64,000 nucleotides of DNA from Anisodus tanguticus (lineage: Eukaryota; Streptophyta; Magnoliopsida; Solanales; Solanaceae): the NCBI GenBank assembly GCA_034509755.1, contig CM067556.1, positions 44,438,045 through 44,502,044 of the forward strand, in the 5' to 3' direction. Below the pieces are notes generated by a model. It saw nothing but the letters and a program-made list of their open reading frames with translations, was not told the DNA's origin and did no database searches. Each line of letters opens with the position of its first letter. Position 1 is the first letter of the stretch. This document shows, in pieces, positions 26,401 to 41,400 of this stretch. Both the position numbers and the translations under genes were made by a program.

Positions 26401-29400
26401 ATACGAGCCAACTGGGGGAAAATTCTGTTGGAAAAAGTGACTGCCGGCATCGGAAAAGGGGTTGTCAGCGTTGGAAAATAGTTTCAGTGATCGGAATCTA
26501 AAAAAAATTGATGGGGTTTAGTCGGAGTTCTTAGACGACCTCACCAGAAAAAAATTCAGTTCAAAAAAGTGAGCGGAAAGGCCCTCACGCGCCGGCGCGT
26601 GGAGCTTACTCGCCGTCGGTGCCGCAACATCAGGCGGCGTGTGGTAGGTCTTCTGCCAGTACGGTCGGCTGGGGTTTGGTCGTTGAAGGATGGGGAACCT
26701 CGTGGTGGTGTTGGTTTTCGCACAACACTGACCAAAAGTGGTATTTACGCAAATCAGATCTAGAAGCCGCCGGAATTTGATGCACAACGGCTGTCTTAAC
26801 CTAATTTTATTTCCCTGATGTTTCTCAACTATGCTCTGATACCATGTGAGAAATTATGGGAGAAAAATATATTATTGAATTGTGTATCTACATTATTACA
26901 TTGAGCCCTATTTATAGATATTACATCTCAATCCTTTTCCATGTAGGATACTATATACAAATCATATTCCTACTCCTATTCTAACATGTTCAATACCCTA
27001 TTTTATGTTTGCCGCTTACCCTTTTTTTTCTCTTTTTGTAGATTGGTATAATCGATCCAGACTGCAGATTGATCGGGTTGCATCTTTATGATGGACTATT
27101 TAAGGTTACCATCTTACAACACTCAAAAAATTGGCTTCTTGGTCTTCGTTTCATAGGTGTAATGTTTACTGAATTAGCTTTTGTGGTGGCATCTTTATGT
27201 TTGCAAAAAATTCACATGGACTTCATTGTCAACAGGTTATTCCATTTGATAACAAAGGCCAACTGAAGGAAGCTTTTAACATCAGGTATCCTCGGATCTA
27301 TCTTTACAAGATTGTGAAAATACATTATCTGCAATTTTCTCCTAGAATTAAGTAACATCCTCAATATGTTACTAAATATTCTCTAGCCAGTGGGTCAGTT
27401 TACTTTTCTTGACCTGGACCATTTCACCCACTCAGTGTCTACCTGCCTAATTGCTAAATGCTCCTTTCTTCATTAAATTATAATGGGTGTGTGATTGATA
27501 GGAGGGTGCATGGATGATGTATTTCTAGGAGCAAACAAAGAAAAAAGAACAATAGTGAAATCTGTTTTTAAAACATGAGATTAATGCTTAGGATGTGACA
27601 AGAATCCAAGTAAGGACCACACTCCAAGCGGTCAGTTAGTGTAAATCATAGGGGACGAGGGTTTAAATTTCTGAAGAGACAAAAAAGTAAGTGATTTTTG
27701 CACCTAAGGACGTGGCCTAGTGGTCAATGAAGAGAACCATGAGGTCTCATGGTCAAATCCCAGCGGAAGAGAAAAAATACCAGGTGATTTCTTCCCTCTT
27801 CCCAAGTGTCAGTGGGCAGAGTTACTCGGTACCTGTGTTGGTGGGCTGTAGCAGGGACTAGGTGGAATAGTCGAGGTCCGCACAAGTTAGCCCAGACCCA
27901 CCGTCATATAAAAAGATGATTTCTTTGCCTTAGCCTTGTTCGGCAAAGTTATCCTGTCGTAGTCTGGCACCTGCCTTGGTGGGAAGTAGCAGGTATCTGG
28001 TGGAAAGGTGAGTGCGAATTTGCCTGAAAATCATAGGTATCAAAAAATATTCCTGGTCATGACCTCAGCAAGTCAACTTGTAAAGCTGCAGGTTTAAGTT
28101 CTGCAGAAGCAGTTTCTGATGGCCATTGATCATTCTGTTAGGACTAGAATTAGTTAATGCCTTGCAGGAAACTGTATAAGGGTGGTATTAGTGTGTTACA
28201 TGTTCATCCCCTCGTACAGAATTCTAAGAAGTACTAACTAATTTCTATAGCCTACCTTTCAACATGGCACAATGCAGTAGCTACTGGAATATGCTGATGC
28301 TGATTTCAGTCAGGAAAACACTACTGATGGCCATTGATCATTCTGTTAGGACTAGAATTAGTTATAATGCCTTGCCAGGAAACTGTATAAGGGTGGTATT
28401 ACTGTGTTACATGCTCATACCCTTGTACAGAGTTCTAAAAGTACTAACTAATTTCTATAGCCTACCTTTCTACATGGCACAATGCAGTAGCTACTGGAAT
28501 ATGCTGATGCTGATTTCAGTCAGGAAAACACTACTGCATCCAAATCAGCCTGAAGATTTCTTCACTGGATTTTTATCCATTCCATCTTGTGAGACTTGAA
28601 GGTGTGAAAGAGGGCATCAACTCAAGGCCTTTGGAACTTTAGTTGCTAGATTCCTGTCATGTACTCCCTCTGTCCCAATTTATGTGGCACCATTTCCTTT
28701 TTGGTCTGTCCCAAAAAGAATGTCACCTTTCTATATTTAGAAACAATTTAACTTTATGAGATGATTTACAGCCACACATTTATATAAGGCTTGTTCTGGA
28801 CCACACATTTCAAAAGTCTTCATTTCTTTATTAAACTCCGTGCCAAGTCAAATGGTGCCACATAAATTGGGACGGAGGGAGTAATTGGTTTTCAGCATTT
28901 TTACTGGTTTCTTTCTTTTTCCACTTTCTTTGTTTTAATCAACCAGTTTTTGTTGATTTGTAAAGATTTTTTTATTTTAATAATTTCCCACCAATCTGTT
29001 GGTGGTTTTGCTTAAAAAAAAGCAAGTCAACTTGTATAGACTAATTGTTCATTGACCTTTAGCAGATCAATGCATAGCGATCTTCCTTCCAGTCTGTGCT
29101 GGCAGTCCAAAATTCATTTCTTTTCATTCTTTTATTTTTTTTCCTGTAGCCTTATTAACTTGATGATGTAGATGAAAACTTACAAAGATTACTGAACTGA
29201 TTTTTTTCATTTTTTGGATATTTATTGCTGCACTTCATGTTCTCTTTCTTTAAGTTTTCCCAACTAAGAAAGTGAAATTCCTTCTGGATTGGATCATTTC
29301 CTATGGCTTGGTCTTCGGCAGGGCTATATTACACATGATGTGACCTCATTTTGTGTTTCAACCTACCTACATGTCTCTTGGTAGTGATTGTTTATCTGAA

Positions 29401-32400
29401 TTATGCTCCTAAGAAGTGTATCCTACACTTGATGTAGGAGGATAGCTGAATAGGTCTGAATCTGTTTCACGAGGGATCTCATGTTGTTATTCATGGGAGC
29501 TATTCTTCTTTGACTGATAGTTCATTATTTTGTGGTGTTTTTTTCAGGCTTGAGGAGCTTCAAGTTTTGGATATTAAATTCTTGTATGGTTGCCCAAAGC
29601 CTACAATTGTTGTTCTATATCAGGTCTGTGATTGTAAAAATGATGTAGCCATGGTGTGTAATTAACAATTTTCATTCTTTCTAATTATGGTAAGAAAAGT
29701 GTCTTTCGAGATGGGGAATTTGATTGGCGCCTTACATTTTTGGATCTGTTGTTAGCAATTGGTTATAGAATGACGTTGTGCACTTCTTTAAAAAAATATG
29801 GAGGGGGAGGGGGTCTAAATCCACCAAAGGGATTCATCCGCACAACTGCCATGGTGTTGTCTTCTTTCTGTGTTTAAATTACTTCATTCTTATACTAGTT
29901 ATGAACCTTTTATATTTGATTGGCAGGATAACAAGGACGCCCGACATGTCAAAACATATGAGGTGTCCTTGAAGGATAAAGATTTTATTGAAGGGCCATG
30001 GGCGCAGAATAATCTCGATAATGGAGCTTCTTTGCTAATACCAGTACCTCCGCCACTGTGTGGTGTACTGATTATTGGAGAAGAAACCATCGTTTATTGC
30101 AGTGCTTCAGCTTTTAAGGCTATCCCAATTAGACCTGTAAGCACATGTACAACTTACTAATTTTCTTAGTGTCTTGTACAACCACCCCCACCAGCCTCTT
30201 CGACTTGAATAAGCCTTTTAAAAGCTTTTAACTAAATTTTATCAAAGATGTTGTCAATTAAATACATGAATGAGATATCGTCTTACAAATGCTTTATTTG
30301 TTCTTTCAAGTCTATCACAAGAGCATATGGGCGGGTTGATGCTGATGGTTCTCGATATTTGCTTGGGGATCATAATGGGCTTCTTCACCTACTTGTAATC
30401 ACTCATGAAAAGGAGAAGTGCGTCAGCTTTTTCTGGACCAAGTCATTTCCACCTTCTGAGTTGCTGGAATGAAATGCTCTCGTGTACCTTTGCCTTGTTG
30501 CTGGAATTAAAATGTTTAATGTGGATTATTAATCTGATTTTTCCAGAGTTACCGGACTCAAAATTGAGCTACTGGGAGAAACTTCTATTGCATCAACAAT
30601 ATCATACCTAGATAATGCTTTTGTCTTCATTGGATCAAGCTATGGAGATTCGCAGGTACTTTAAACTGTTGATTTAAAATTTAAGCTAATTTGAAATTTT
30701 GTACCCAAGTGCCATTGCTTGTTGCATCTTGTGGTTTTAAAAGGAATATGTACCTTTTGCTATAAATGTATTCTCTGAATTGCATTATAATTGTGCTTTT
30801 CAGTGAGATAGGTATCATACAACTACTACTAACCCTCAATCCCAAGCTAGTTGGGGCGGTTACCTAAGTCATCACTGTCCATGTTGTTCAATTTATACGC
30901 CTCACTGTCCAATATTAAATTATTAAGGTCCTTTTAACCCTAGAAGCTCGCTAGATTTCTACTAGCATAGAACTCCCTCAACATGATTAAAGCTGTTCCT
31001 AGCAAATATTGGATAAATGTGACTGTACCGACTAAACGACAATAACCCTTAATCCCGACTAGTCGATATCACGTATATTGACATTTTTCTTCCATTGTGC
31101 TTGTCTTTTCACCAAGTCTGTATGAGATTCTAAAGATTGTAGATCTTTTGAAATAATTTCCTTCCATTGTGCTTTATTTTTCGCCTAGTTTGCATGTATA
31201 ATGATTTACCACTTATCTGAGATTAAAAATGGCATCCTTGATTACCAATTGGCATGTAGAATTTGATTCATTGGACTTTGAGGTTTTTCAATTTCGGTTG
31301 CCTATTCCCTTTGGTGCTTCATGTCACATGTTCCATTTTTCACAGTTCTAATAATTTTTAATTCACGTTCAGCTCGTAAAGCTCAATCTCCAGCCCGACA
31401 ACAAAGGTTCTTATGTGGAAGTTCTAGAGAGATATGTCAACTTGGGACCAATTGTGGACTTCTGTGTTGTTGACCTGGAGAGGCAAGGTCAAGGTCAGGT
31501 TGTGACATGCTCTGGAGCCTACAAGGATGGATCGCTTCGTATTGTTCGAAATGGAATTGGCATAAATGAACAGGTCTTGTCATCTAAATTATTTTTGAGT
31601 GAATTCTTATTATGTATTCATATTGCTACAATAACTTTATCTATATGCCCTACTCTTGTAGGCGTCTGTGGAACTACAAGGGATCAAAGGAATGTGGTCT
31701 CTTAGATCAGCTACTGATGATCCATATGACACATTCTTGGTTGTTAGCTTCATTAGTGAGACTCGCGTTTTGGCTATGAACCTTGAGGATGAGCTGGAAG
31801 AAACTGAGATTGAAGGCTTCGATTCTCAAGTCCAGACATTGTTTTGTCATGATGCTGTATATAATCAGCTTGTACAGGTATAAAAGTATTTTAATCTGTC
31901 AGTCTATCAGCTAGATGTTTGTTTGCAAGTGTTCAGTGTATGCCGCTCTGAACAATGTAGTTGTATGAGAATAAAAATGTGAGGCATAAATAGAACTAGA
32001 TTTTCTTATTCTATCAATCTCCTTGTCTTTCTCCCACTGGCGGGATGAGGACAATATGGAATAATCAGCTACTCGCTACTACTGATGCAAGATTCTGCCA
32101 AATGAGAAGGATTGGCAAGCTGCTTTAAGATCTTAATTGACTTGGTATGACAAAATTGGAAGGAAGGAATTTAAATAAATAAGAAGATCGGCTCTTTCAC
32201 ACTGAATGTGGGCAGCATGACTTATCCTACCACTACCTTTACCTTATCAAAAAAAATAAAAAAGACATCCTACCACTGATTGCATTTTTTAGGTCTTTAT
32301 GGTTTTCATAACAATCCTACAGATAAGATTCTTATCTACCTCCAGGTAATGAATATGAGACACATTTATGATTAGATCAAAATTGTGATTAGATAATATA

Positions 32401-35400
32401 GATCTGTTTGGGGGATTATATACTTTAGGTCTACGTGGAATTGGTATGTTCTAACTTCTTTTTTTTTTTTTGAAACTGGAAAAGTTGTATTCTTCAGCAT
32501 TAAGGATATGCTGGCTACCTCCAAAAAAATTACAGAGCTCCTAAAAAATCTACAATTTGATCTGCATCCTCTATACATTGTTGTTTACACCAAGAAAATA
32601 AAGATAGAATACAATTCCATTTAACTTTCTGGATGGAATTGGATCTATCTTCAAAACATCTATCATTTCTCTCCCTCCACACAGTCCACCAGATGCAAGA
32701 TGGTATAATCCTCCACCATCTCTTTTGGGTTTTGCTCCCTCCCTTCTAACCTTTTCTTTTAGGATTATTTAGTGTTGATTTTTCAAGTATGAGATACTCA
32801 GAAGTAGATTACAAATTTGTAAATTTTAAGTAGCATCTGCTGGAAGATGATTTCTTGTCCATACAGATAATAGATTATACAAAAAGTCTGTTGTCGATTA
32901 CATTGTGCAACTAATTCTTTCCTTCTCTAGACTTCAATGGTCTCTACTAGTACTTGTTGGTACTATTTCTGGTTTGTTATGTGCATACTGTAACCGATAG
33001 TGTTGAAGATTTGTCGAGTTCGCACTATGATATTATATCAAAATCACAAAAGTTAGAAATGAGAAAATATTAGTACAGAAGCATCTTCGTTGAAGATTTG
33101 TCGAGTTCGCACTATGATATTATATCAAAATTACAAAAGTTAGAAATGAGAATATTAGTACAGAAGCATCTTCCTTCAGTATCATCTCTTTTTTGTTAGA
33201 TAAGTTGTCAGCTTGTGTGACTAAGTTTTGTCGAAGTTCATATATGTATCATCTTTTACATCTTTATTAAGTTGCAAGGCATCATTTTTTGCAATTATGT
33301 TCTTTTGTTGGATGAGAGAGAGACAGTCTTTGCTGGAACAAATATAATTGGTTTTGCGCTGTCATATTTGAGTTGTCAATCACTGTTACTGCCTTGTTAC
33401 ACCTATTACGTCCCTATTCGGGTTCATACATTTAAAATTGAGAAACCAGAATCTTCCATTACCTTTCTCTCTCTCTCTCTCTCTCTCTGCATTACTATGG
33501 TAGACTAGTGAGTAGTGATCTTACACTGATTGCTTAGGGTATAGTCAATTAACCATCTGCAGCAAGCTCCTTTGTATTTCTGGCTGAATTCTATTTAATA
33601 ATCTGTATTGCGCATAAATTGCCATGCAGGTTACTTCAAACTCTGTTAGATTGATCAGTTCTACCTCTAGAGATCTGAAAAACGAATGGTTTGCTCCAGA
33701 CGGCTACTCAGTCAATGTTGCAACTGCTAATGCCACTCAGGTTTACCTCTTGCATTTATTCAGGACTTTATAGCAGCTTGAGACGGGCAACAGCCTGTTG
33801 ATAATTAATTTTAGAAAAATGTTGAGTAGCTCTATATATCATGGTTGTGAAGTTTTTCTGCCTCCGAAAACAAGATAGAAAAACTATGAAAATGACAGAT
33901 TCTGTTAGTTGTTACACACTTGTGGCGATTGGATACAGATTCCAATGCACAACTATGCATATTTTTAGTTATCTAGTTTCCAGATCTTATTTCTTGGCAC
34001 ATAAGTCTCATTTTCTTTGTTGGTACTAAGTTGCTGCTTTAAACAGTGAGTTTTTTGTATACCAACTGAACGGAAGTATATTTCCCACAGATATTACTGA
34101 TTTTCGTGATTAGTTTTCATTACAATAACCATTACTTTGACTTAGAAGGAGAGCTATACTTCGATTATTGTAGACACTTATTCTGTTGCTGTGATCATAG
34201 AATTTACTTGTACAAAGTGTAGAATCGGACTTGAGCTCGTAGGTTAATAGTTATTGCCTTTTTAAGTTTATGTTACGGATTCTTTTGTGGACCCTGGGAA
34301 AAACCCAATTTCCTTGACCTCTTTTCTCCTTCATATTTGTGACTACCCTTCTATATCTAGATTTAGCAAAAAACAACTGACTTTTGGTCTTCAAAACATC
34401 TGCTATTTTTGTCCTTCCAAGCTGCCCAAGAAATGCAAGGTGGTATCATCTTCCATCAATATCATAGATTAAAAGATAAAAGAATAGATACTAGTTACTG
34501 AATATATTAAAAAAGATAGAAAGGCATCCATATGTAGTTCCACATAATAAGCGGAGCATACAAATGCAAAATATTACTCCCTCCGTCCCAACTTAAGTGT
34601 CTATGTTTGACTGGGCACGGAATTTAAGAAACAAATAGGGTTTTTGTATCTCGTGGTTTTAAATTAAAGATGTCTGTAGTCCTTTAAATTTTGGGGTCTT
34701 AAACTTGCCATATAGAATTTTGAAATTGGAAACATAAAATGGAAAGTAAGACACTTAAAATGGAACGGAGGGAATCACCGTCTAAATACATGTGCAAACT
34801 TACCGTGTTCTTTTTTCATCTAGAGCTTGGTCAAGTAGAGGGGACTGGCGATTCTGTTTTTTTTGCTAATTTCCTTTACTATAGAAGGAACTTATAAATT
34901 CTTTTGTATATATTTTTTCTATCTGTAGGAGTTACTCCCTCTGTCCCAATTTATGTGATACACTTTCCATTTTAGTCTGTCCCGAAAAGAATGATACATT
35001 TCTAAATTTAGAATTAATTTAACTTAAAACTTCCTCTTTTACCCTTAATGAAATGATTTACAACCACAAATATCTACGGCTCATTTTAGACCACAAGTTT
35101 CAAAAGTCTTCCTTTCTTTCTTAAACTCCGTGCCTAGTCAAACTATATATCACATGAATTGGGACGGAGGGAGTATTATATAAGGCAAAATGGGTGACAC
35201 AGTTTCCAGATTTAAAAAATAAATCTATATAAGGACCTGCATAATCTTACCTAATGCATAGACCACTTAAGTTTTTGTAACAAGAGAGAGTTACGATTTG
35301 CTTCACAATATAAAACATAATTTGCCAGAGATAGGCTGCTTTAGATCTCTCAGTAATATAGTTTATGAAACCTTGTGTAAATGAATACTACTTTGTGAAG

Positions 35401-38400
35401 TTATGGAGAATTTGAAAGACTTAAATAGTAAAATCACTTAATAATTTTTTTGGAATTTCTTTTTTCTTCAATTAAATTCAGAAACAGAAATAGATAAGAA
35501 ATTATAAAATAAAAGGATGATATTTTAGATTACTCAATTTAGAACCAATTCACAATTCACCAGGGCTTTTTTATTGTGGCAACCACGGACACCTTAGGAT
35601 GTTGTTGAAAGCTAAGGTTTCTTTTCCTTTTTTCGGGGTCATGCTTTACCTTATTTAGTTGCAAACCTTTGTCGCTCCACTCTTTTGCCAATTAGCTCAT
35701 CTGCTGCGTTTTTTTTTTATTTTACAGGTACTGTTGGCTACTGGGGGTGGCCATCTGGTATATCTAGAAATTGGTGATGGGGCGTTGAATGAAGTAAAAT
35801 ATGCCAAGTTGGATTATGACATCTCGTGCCTGGACATAAATCCAATTGGCGAAAATCCAAACTACTGTCCCATAGCAGCAGTTGGAATGTGGACAGACAT
35901 AAGTGTCAGAATATATTCACTTCCCGACTTGAATCTCATTACAAAGGAGCAGCTAGGAGGGGAGATAATTCCTCGTTCTGTTCTTATGTGTTCCTTCGAA
36001 GGGGTATGTTCTCTATCTTTATAGTGGCCTTGTATGCCTCAAGTATCCATTTTCTTTTGGGAAATGACAAGCAGGGGTATTACGTTTCATATCTGGGACT
36101 GCCCTGTGCAGAAACCAGGAAACAACTGGGCTAAAAGGGGAGGGGTGGGGTGCCATCTGGTCTCTGATTATGGGCTCTTTGTTTTTTTTTTTTTGTTGTT
36201 GTTGATAAAGCTCTGTTCATAGTCTTTCTTGGCAGGTTATCATCAGAAAGGAAACTACAGCTAGTTATGATAGTTTTGAAAGTTATGGCAATTATAGCCA
36301 GATATGGGTGATTGTTGGCACGTTTATTAGTTGTGCTCTATAATCATGTTAGGGTTGAGGTAAAAAGGATAACTTGATAAGTCTTAAACAATCATGAATC
36401 CTTCAATGAGCGTCCTTAAGTATTCTTCTATTTCAGTTAGCCCTCAAGCTAACCCAACTACTTTTTTTTATTATTTCATAATTCCTCTAGAATATTTGTA
36501 CTGTTTCCCAGTCGTCTTCTAAAATTGCGAAAACGGCTTCTGGCATCGTTACTAGAATAGCCCTATTAACTCAAATATTGTAACACCTACTTTTTCCAAT
36601 CAAGGGCAAGAGTCATTTACATTTCTCTGTCCTTTGTTGCTAGGATTTTGCGATTCTTATTTGACAAGAGAAGGAAGGTAAGAAAGAAAGGAAGGAATAG
36701 TTTAAAAGAGGGAAAAAGTTGCACCAGATTGCATATTTTCAACACGCACCAACCTCTATCCTAATGTATTCTTGTTTTTCTCTTTCCCTCTTACATTGCT
36801 GTGTTTGTATGCTAATATAAGATAAAAAGACACGATAGTACAAAATAATTTCCCTTCACCTTTGATGAGATTACATATTTTTGAGGCAGAAACACGATTT
36901 CCTGATGTATTTTTTTCTTATAGAATCTAGTGGATGTGGTTTATTGAGGTGAAAGTGTCATTTATGGGGTTAACCGAGAGTTAACAAAATTATAATCCCC
37001 TCTTCCACTCACCCCATCTCAAGAAAAAAGATGAGGGCCCAACATCAGGAAACGAGAATTGAGATAGGTCCCGCTTTGATACCATGTGAGAAATAAAAGC
37101 ATGGGAAAAATATTACTCCCTCTGTCCCAATGGACAATTTATATGACACACTTTCCTTTTTAGTCAGTCCAAAAAAGAATGACACATTTCCTTATTTGAC
37201 AACAATTTAACTTTAAACTTAACCTTTTACGCTTAACGAGATGATTTATAACCACACAAATATCTTTGGTTTGTTTCAGACCACAAGATTCAAAAAAAAT
37301 CCTTTATTTCTGAAACTACGTGCCAGTCAAACTACATGACATAAATTGGGACGGAGGGAGTATTGATTTGTGAATTTACATTATTACATTGAGCCCTAAT
37401 TATAGTATTCTATGCACACTTGTGGTGATTAGATACAGATTCTAAGACATACTTTCGTTGTAATAATGTAGAATACACAATTCAATAATATTTTTCCGGT
37501 GCCTTAATGTCTCACATAATATATCAGAAAATAGCCATGAATATTGTTGTGCTGCCTGCCTCTAGTATGTTCTTTTGCCTCTGTTTCTTTCTTTTTCTTT
37601 GGGTCTAAAACTCTCTCCCTTTCAGATATCTTATTTACTATGTGCTTTGGGAGATGGCCATCTCTTGAATTTTGTATTGAGCATGACTACTGGTGAGCTG
37701 ACAGATAGGAAAAAAGTGTCTCTTGGGACCCAGCCCATAACACTTCGTACATTCTCATCTAAAGATGCTACACACGTCTTTGCTGCCTCTGATAGGCCGA
37801 CAGTTATTTACAGCAGTAACAAGAAGCTGCTTTATAGCAATGTAAATCTAAAAGAAGTTAGTCATATGTGCCCATTCAACGTTGCAGCTTTTCCAGACAG
37901 GTAATTTGTTCCTTCCTTTTCTTCACTTTTACTGGTAAGATTGTGTCTGTTGACTAAAACTTGAATATGGTACTCTATTGGGAACTTCTATTTGTCTCTT
38001 GATTTAGTTGTTCAATTACATTTTGAGTCATGAATTGCTAGCTCAGCAGGCACCTATTACTGGTGTCGACATATTAAAGAATTAAAATGTCTTCCATATA
38101 TTATTGACAAGCTAACATCATAGTTGATTTTTGCTATATCTTCCATGTCTGTCAGAATCAAAGAGTGTTAGAAGTATCAGAATTTGTTAATTGTAGTTTC
38201 TATTTTTTTTATTAATTGTGTCCTATATTTTCTATGCTTAAGAGCTTTAATAGCTATTTCTCTTTTGTCAACAGCCTCGCCATCGCGAAAGAAGGTGAGT
38301 TAACAATTGGCACTATTGATGAAATTCAAAAGCTTCACATCCGTTCAATACCCCTTGGGGAGCATGCACGTCGCATCAGCCATCAAGAGCAGACCCGGAC

Positions 38401-41400
38401 GTTTGCTCTATGCAGCGTAAAGTATACTCAGTCAAATGCAGATGATCCTGAAATGCATTTTGTCCGCCTGTTAGATGATCAGACATTTGAGTTCATATCA
38501 ACGTATCCCCTCGACCAATTTGAATATGGTTGTTCCATACTTAGCTGCTCCTTTTCTGATGATAGTAATGTGTATTATTGCGTTGGGACTGCATATGTGA
38601 TGCCAGAGGAAAATGAACCTACCAAGGTAAGGGAACTATCGATTTGAGTTCAAATCATAAGGTTTGCTTATATCTTGTGATTTGTAATGAACTATCGATT
38701 TGAGTGGTTTTCGGTTCTCAAGCCATATTGTTTTCCTCAGAATTCATCTGATATCTTACCTATAGATGGAACTTCACATCTTTCCATCACCATCCCCACT
38801 TTGTTCTCTCTCTCTTGTTTTGTTTGATTGATGATGCCCCTACATGGGTCATGTGGTAGATCGTATCTTTGGTGATCTTTTCTTTCAACTGTTTTGCAGT
38901 TTCAACTCGATTCTTATATTCCTTGCTTAACTGAAATGTTACAACAGATATGGGACTGAGGGAGGACTGCATTCAATGGATATAAAGAATTGTATAATAT
39001 TTTATACATTAAAGCTGTAGTAATTAATGTTGATTGATAACCTCAGATGGTAGTCTTTTTATTCCCCCTTCCCCTTCCCCGCCCCCCCCCCCCCCCCTTT
39101 TTTTTTTTTTTTTTTCCTCTTCCCTAAAAAAGAACAAAACAATAGAACAACAACAACAACATGCCTAGTGAAATCCCACATCGTGGGTCTGGGGAGGGTA
39201 GAGTGTACGCAGACCTTCTACCTTGGTAGGTAGAATGGTTGTTTCCGAGAGACCCCTGGCTCAAGACAGGCATATGCACAAGCAAAAACAAGAGAAAACA
39301 GTCATACCCGGTCAAGAAATCTAAAGCGGTATGAAAATGTTGGTATCAAAGCGAATACGTAATGATAGTGCATTTTGAAAAAAATAAATAACTAACACAG
39401 CAGCAGAAATCAAACTACAAGGGACTATAAAGCAATACTACACCTATTCGTATGATATGCTAAGCGGACCTACAGTAATAACACTATAACTACTTGTCTG
39501 TAAGCGTAAGTAGGACTACGCTCGACTACCTACTACCCTTCTATCTTAATCTGTGTCCTCCACAACCCCCTATCTAAGGTCATGTCCTTAGTCAATTGCA
39601 CGTGTGTCATATCTCATCTAATCACCTCTCCCCAATACTTCTTCGGCCTACCTCTACCCCTCATGAACCCTCCATAGCCAACCTCTCACACCTCCGCACT
39701 GGGGCATTTGTGTCTCTCCTCTGCACACGCCCGAACCATCTCAACCTCGCTTCCCGCATCTTATCCTCCACCGAGGCCACTCCTACTCTGTCTCGGATAT
39801 CATCAATTCTAATCATATCTCTCCTTGTATGCCCACACATCCATCTCAACATCCTCATCTTCGCCACTCTCATCTTTTGGATGTGCGACGTCTTGACTGG
39901 TCAACACTCCGCCCTATACAACATTGTCGGTCTAACCACCACCCTATGAAACTTGTCTTTAAGTTTTGGTGACACCTTTTTGTCGCACAAGACTCCAGAT
40001 GCGAGCCTCCATTTCATCCACCTTGCCCCAATACGATGTGTGAGATCATCATCAATCTCTACATTCCCTTGGATAATAGACCCGAGGTACTTGAAGCTTT
40101 CTTTCTTCGGAATGACCCGAGTACCAAGCCTCACCTCCTCGCCTGTCTCAGGCTCGCTCCCGTTGCTGAACTTGCACTCCAAATATTTTGTCTTGGTCCT
40201 ACTCAGCCTAAACCCTTTAGACTCCAGAGTCTGTCTCCAAACCTCCAGCTTAGCGTTCACTCTACTACGAGTCTCATTAATCAGGACTATATTATCTGTG
40301 AATAACATATACCATAGCACCTCCCCTTGGATTTGTTGGGTAAGTACATCCATCACCAAAGCAAATAAGAAAGGACTAAGAGTTGATCCCTGGTGCAGCC
40401 CCATCAATACTGGAAAGTGTTCCGAGTCTCCTCCTATTGTCCGTACCCTGGTCTAGGCTCCATCATACATATCCTTGATCGCCCTAGTGTATGCCACAGA
40501 TACACCTTTAGCCTCCAAACATCTCCATAGAACCTCCCTAGGTACTTTATTGTATGCCTTCTCGAGGTCGATGAAAACCATATATGTCTCTCTTCCTCTC
40601 CCTATACTGCTCCACCAACCTCCTAATAAGATTAATGACTTCTGTGGTTGAACGCCCCGGCATGAATCCAAACCGGTTCTCGGAAATGGACACGCCTCTT
40701 CTCACCCTCATCTCCCCAACCCTTTTCCAAACTTTCATAGTGTGGCTCATCAGCTTGATACCCCTATAGTTGCAACTCTGGATATCACATTTGTTCTTGC
40801 ACAAATGAATCATTGTACTCCACCTCCATTCTTCGGGCATTCTCGCCGTCCTAAAAATGACGTTAAACAATTTCGTCAGCCACTCCAAACCTACCATATC
40901 TGCGCTCTTCCAAAATTCAACTGGAATCTCATCATGCCCGGTCGCTCGTCCCCTGCGCATCCTGCGAACATCACCCTTCACCTCCTCAACCTTAATGCTT
41001 CTACAATACCCAAAATCTCGATACCTACCAGATTGCTCCAGATCCCCAGCACAATATCTCTGTCTTCTTTTTCGTTAAGTTTATGGAAGTAAGACTGCCA
41101 CCTCCGCCTAATATGTGCGTCCTTTATGAATTATTTAGGAGAGATGTGAGTTTAAATCATCAGTAGCTAGTTTAAGCAAACTAATCCTTTACTGGAGGGA
41201 GAAGTCGTGGTTCAAAGCAATTTTTACACCTCGAGGCTGTTTTGGTTGATCTAAGTTTGTTTCAAGTCAAAACTGATAAGCTTGCAACTTTGTGCCTTCA
41301 ATGTAAAGAAAACTTTTTTTCTGGGGCTAGTTTAATTCACTGATGTTCATTTTATGGTTATTTAAGATACATTAATGATGAGCAATTGCAGGGCCGAATT

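Larger units (their letters stand above)
21153..26986 (-). mobile_element. Full-length Ty1/copia retrotransposon, DDB1 intron 5
   Basis: Complete boundaries are visible: TGTTC target duplications (21,148-21,152 and 26,987-26,991), two LTRs of 148 and 142 bp, a tRNA-Met primer-binding site and a polypurine tract. Length is 5,834 bp. Minus-strand order is LTR, leader, gag (split by plastid DNA), zinc knuckles, protease, integrase, reverse transcriptase, RNase H, LTR. The LTRs differ at roughly eight positions plus a 6-bp indel, so the insertion is not recent. Frameshifts in pol show that it is inactive. It lies antisense to DDB1, which limits use of its own processing signals in the DDB1 transcript. 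Confidence 0.95.

Noticed and set aside
28264..28599. 111-residue plus-strand frame
   Set aside because: It spans the 208-bp tandem duplication in DDB1 intron 7 and has no homology that I recognise.
39596..41092. Plus-strand frames of 116-167 residues
   Set aside because: They are antisense shadows of the minus-strand LINE reverse transcriptase.
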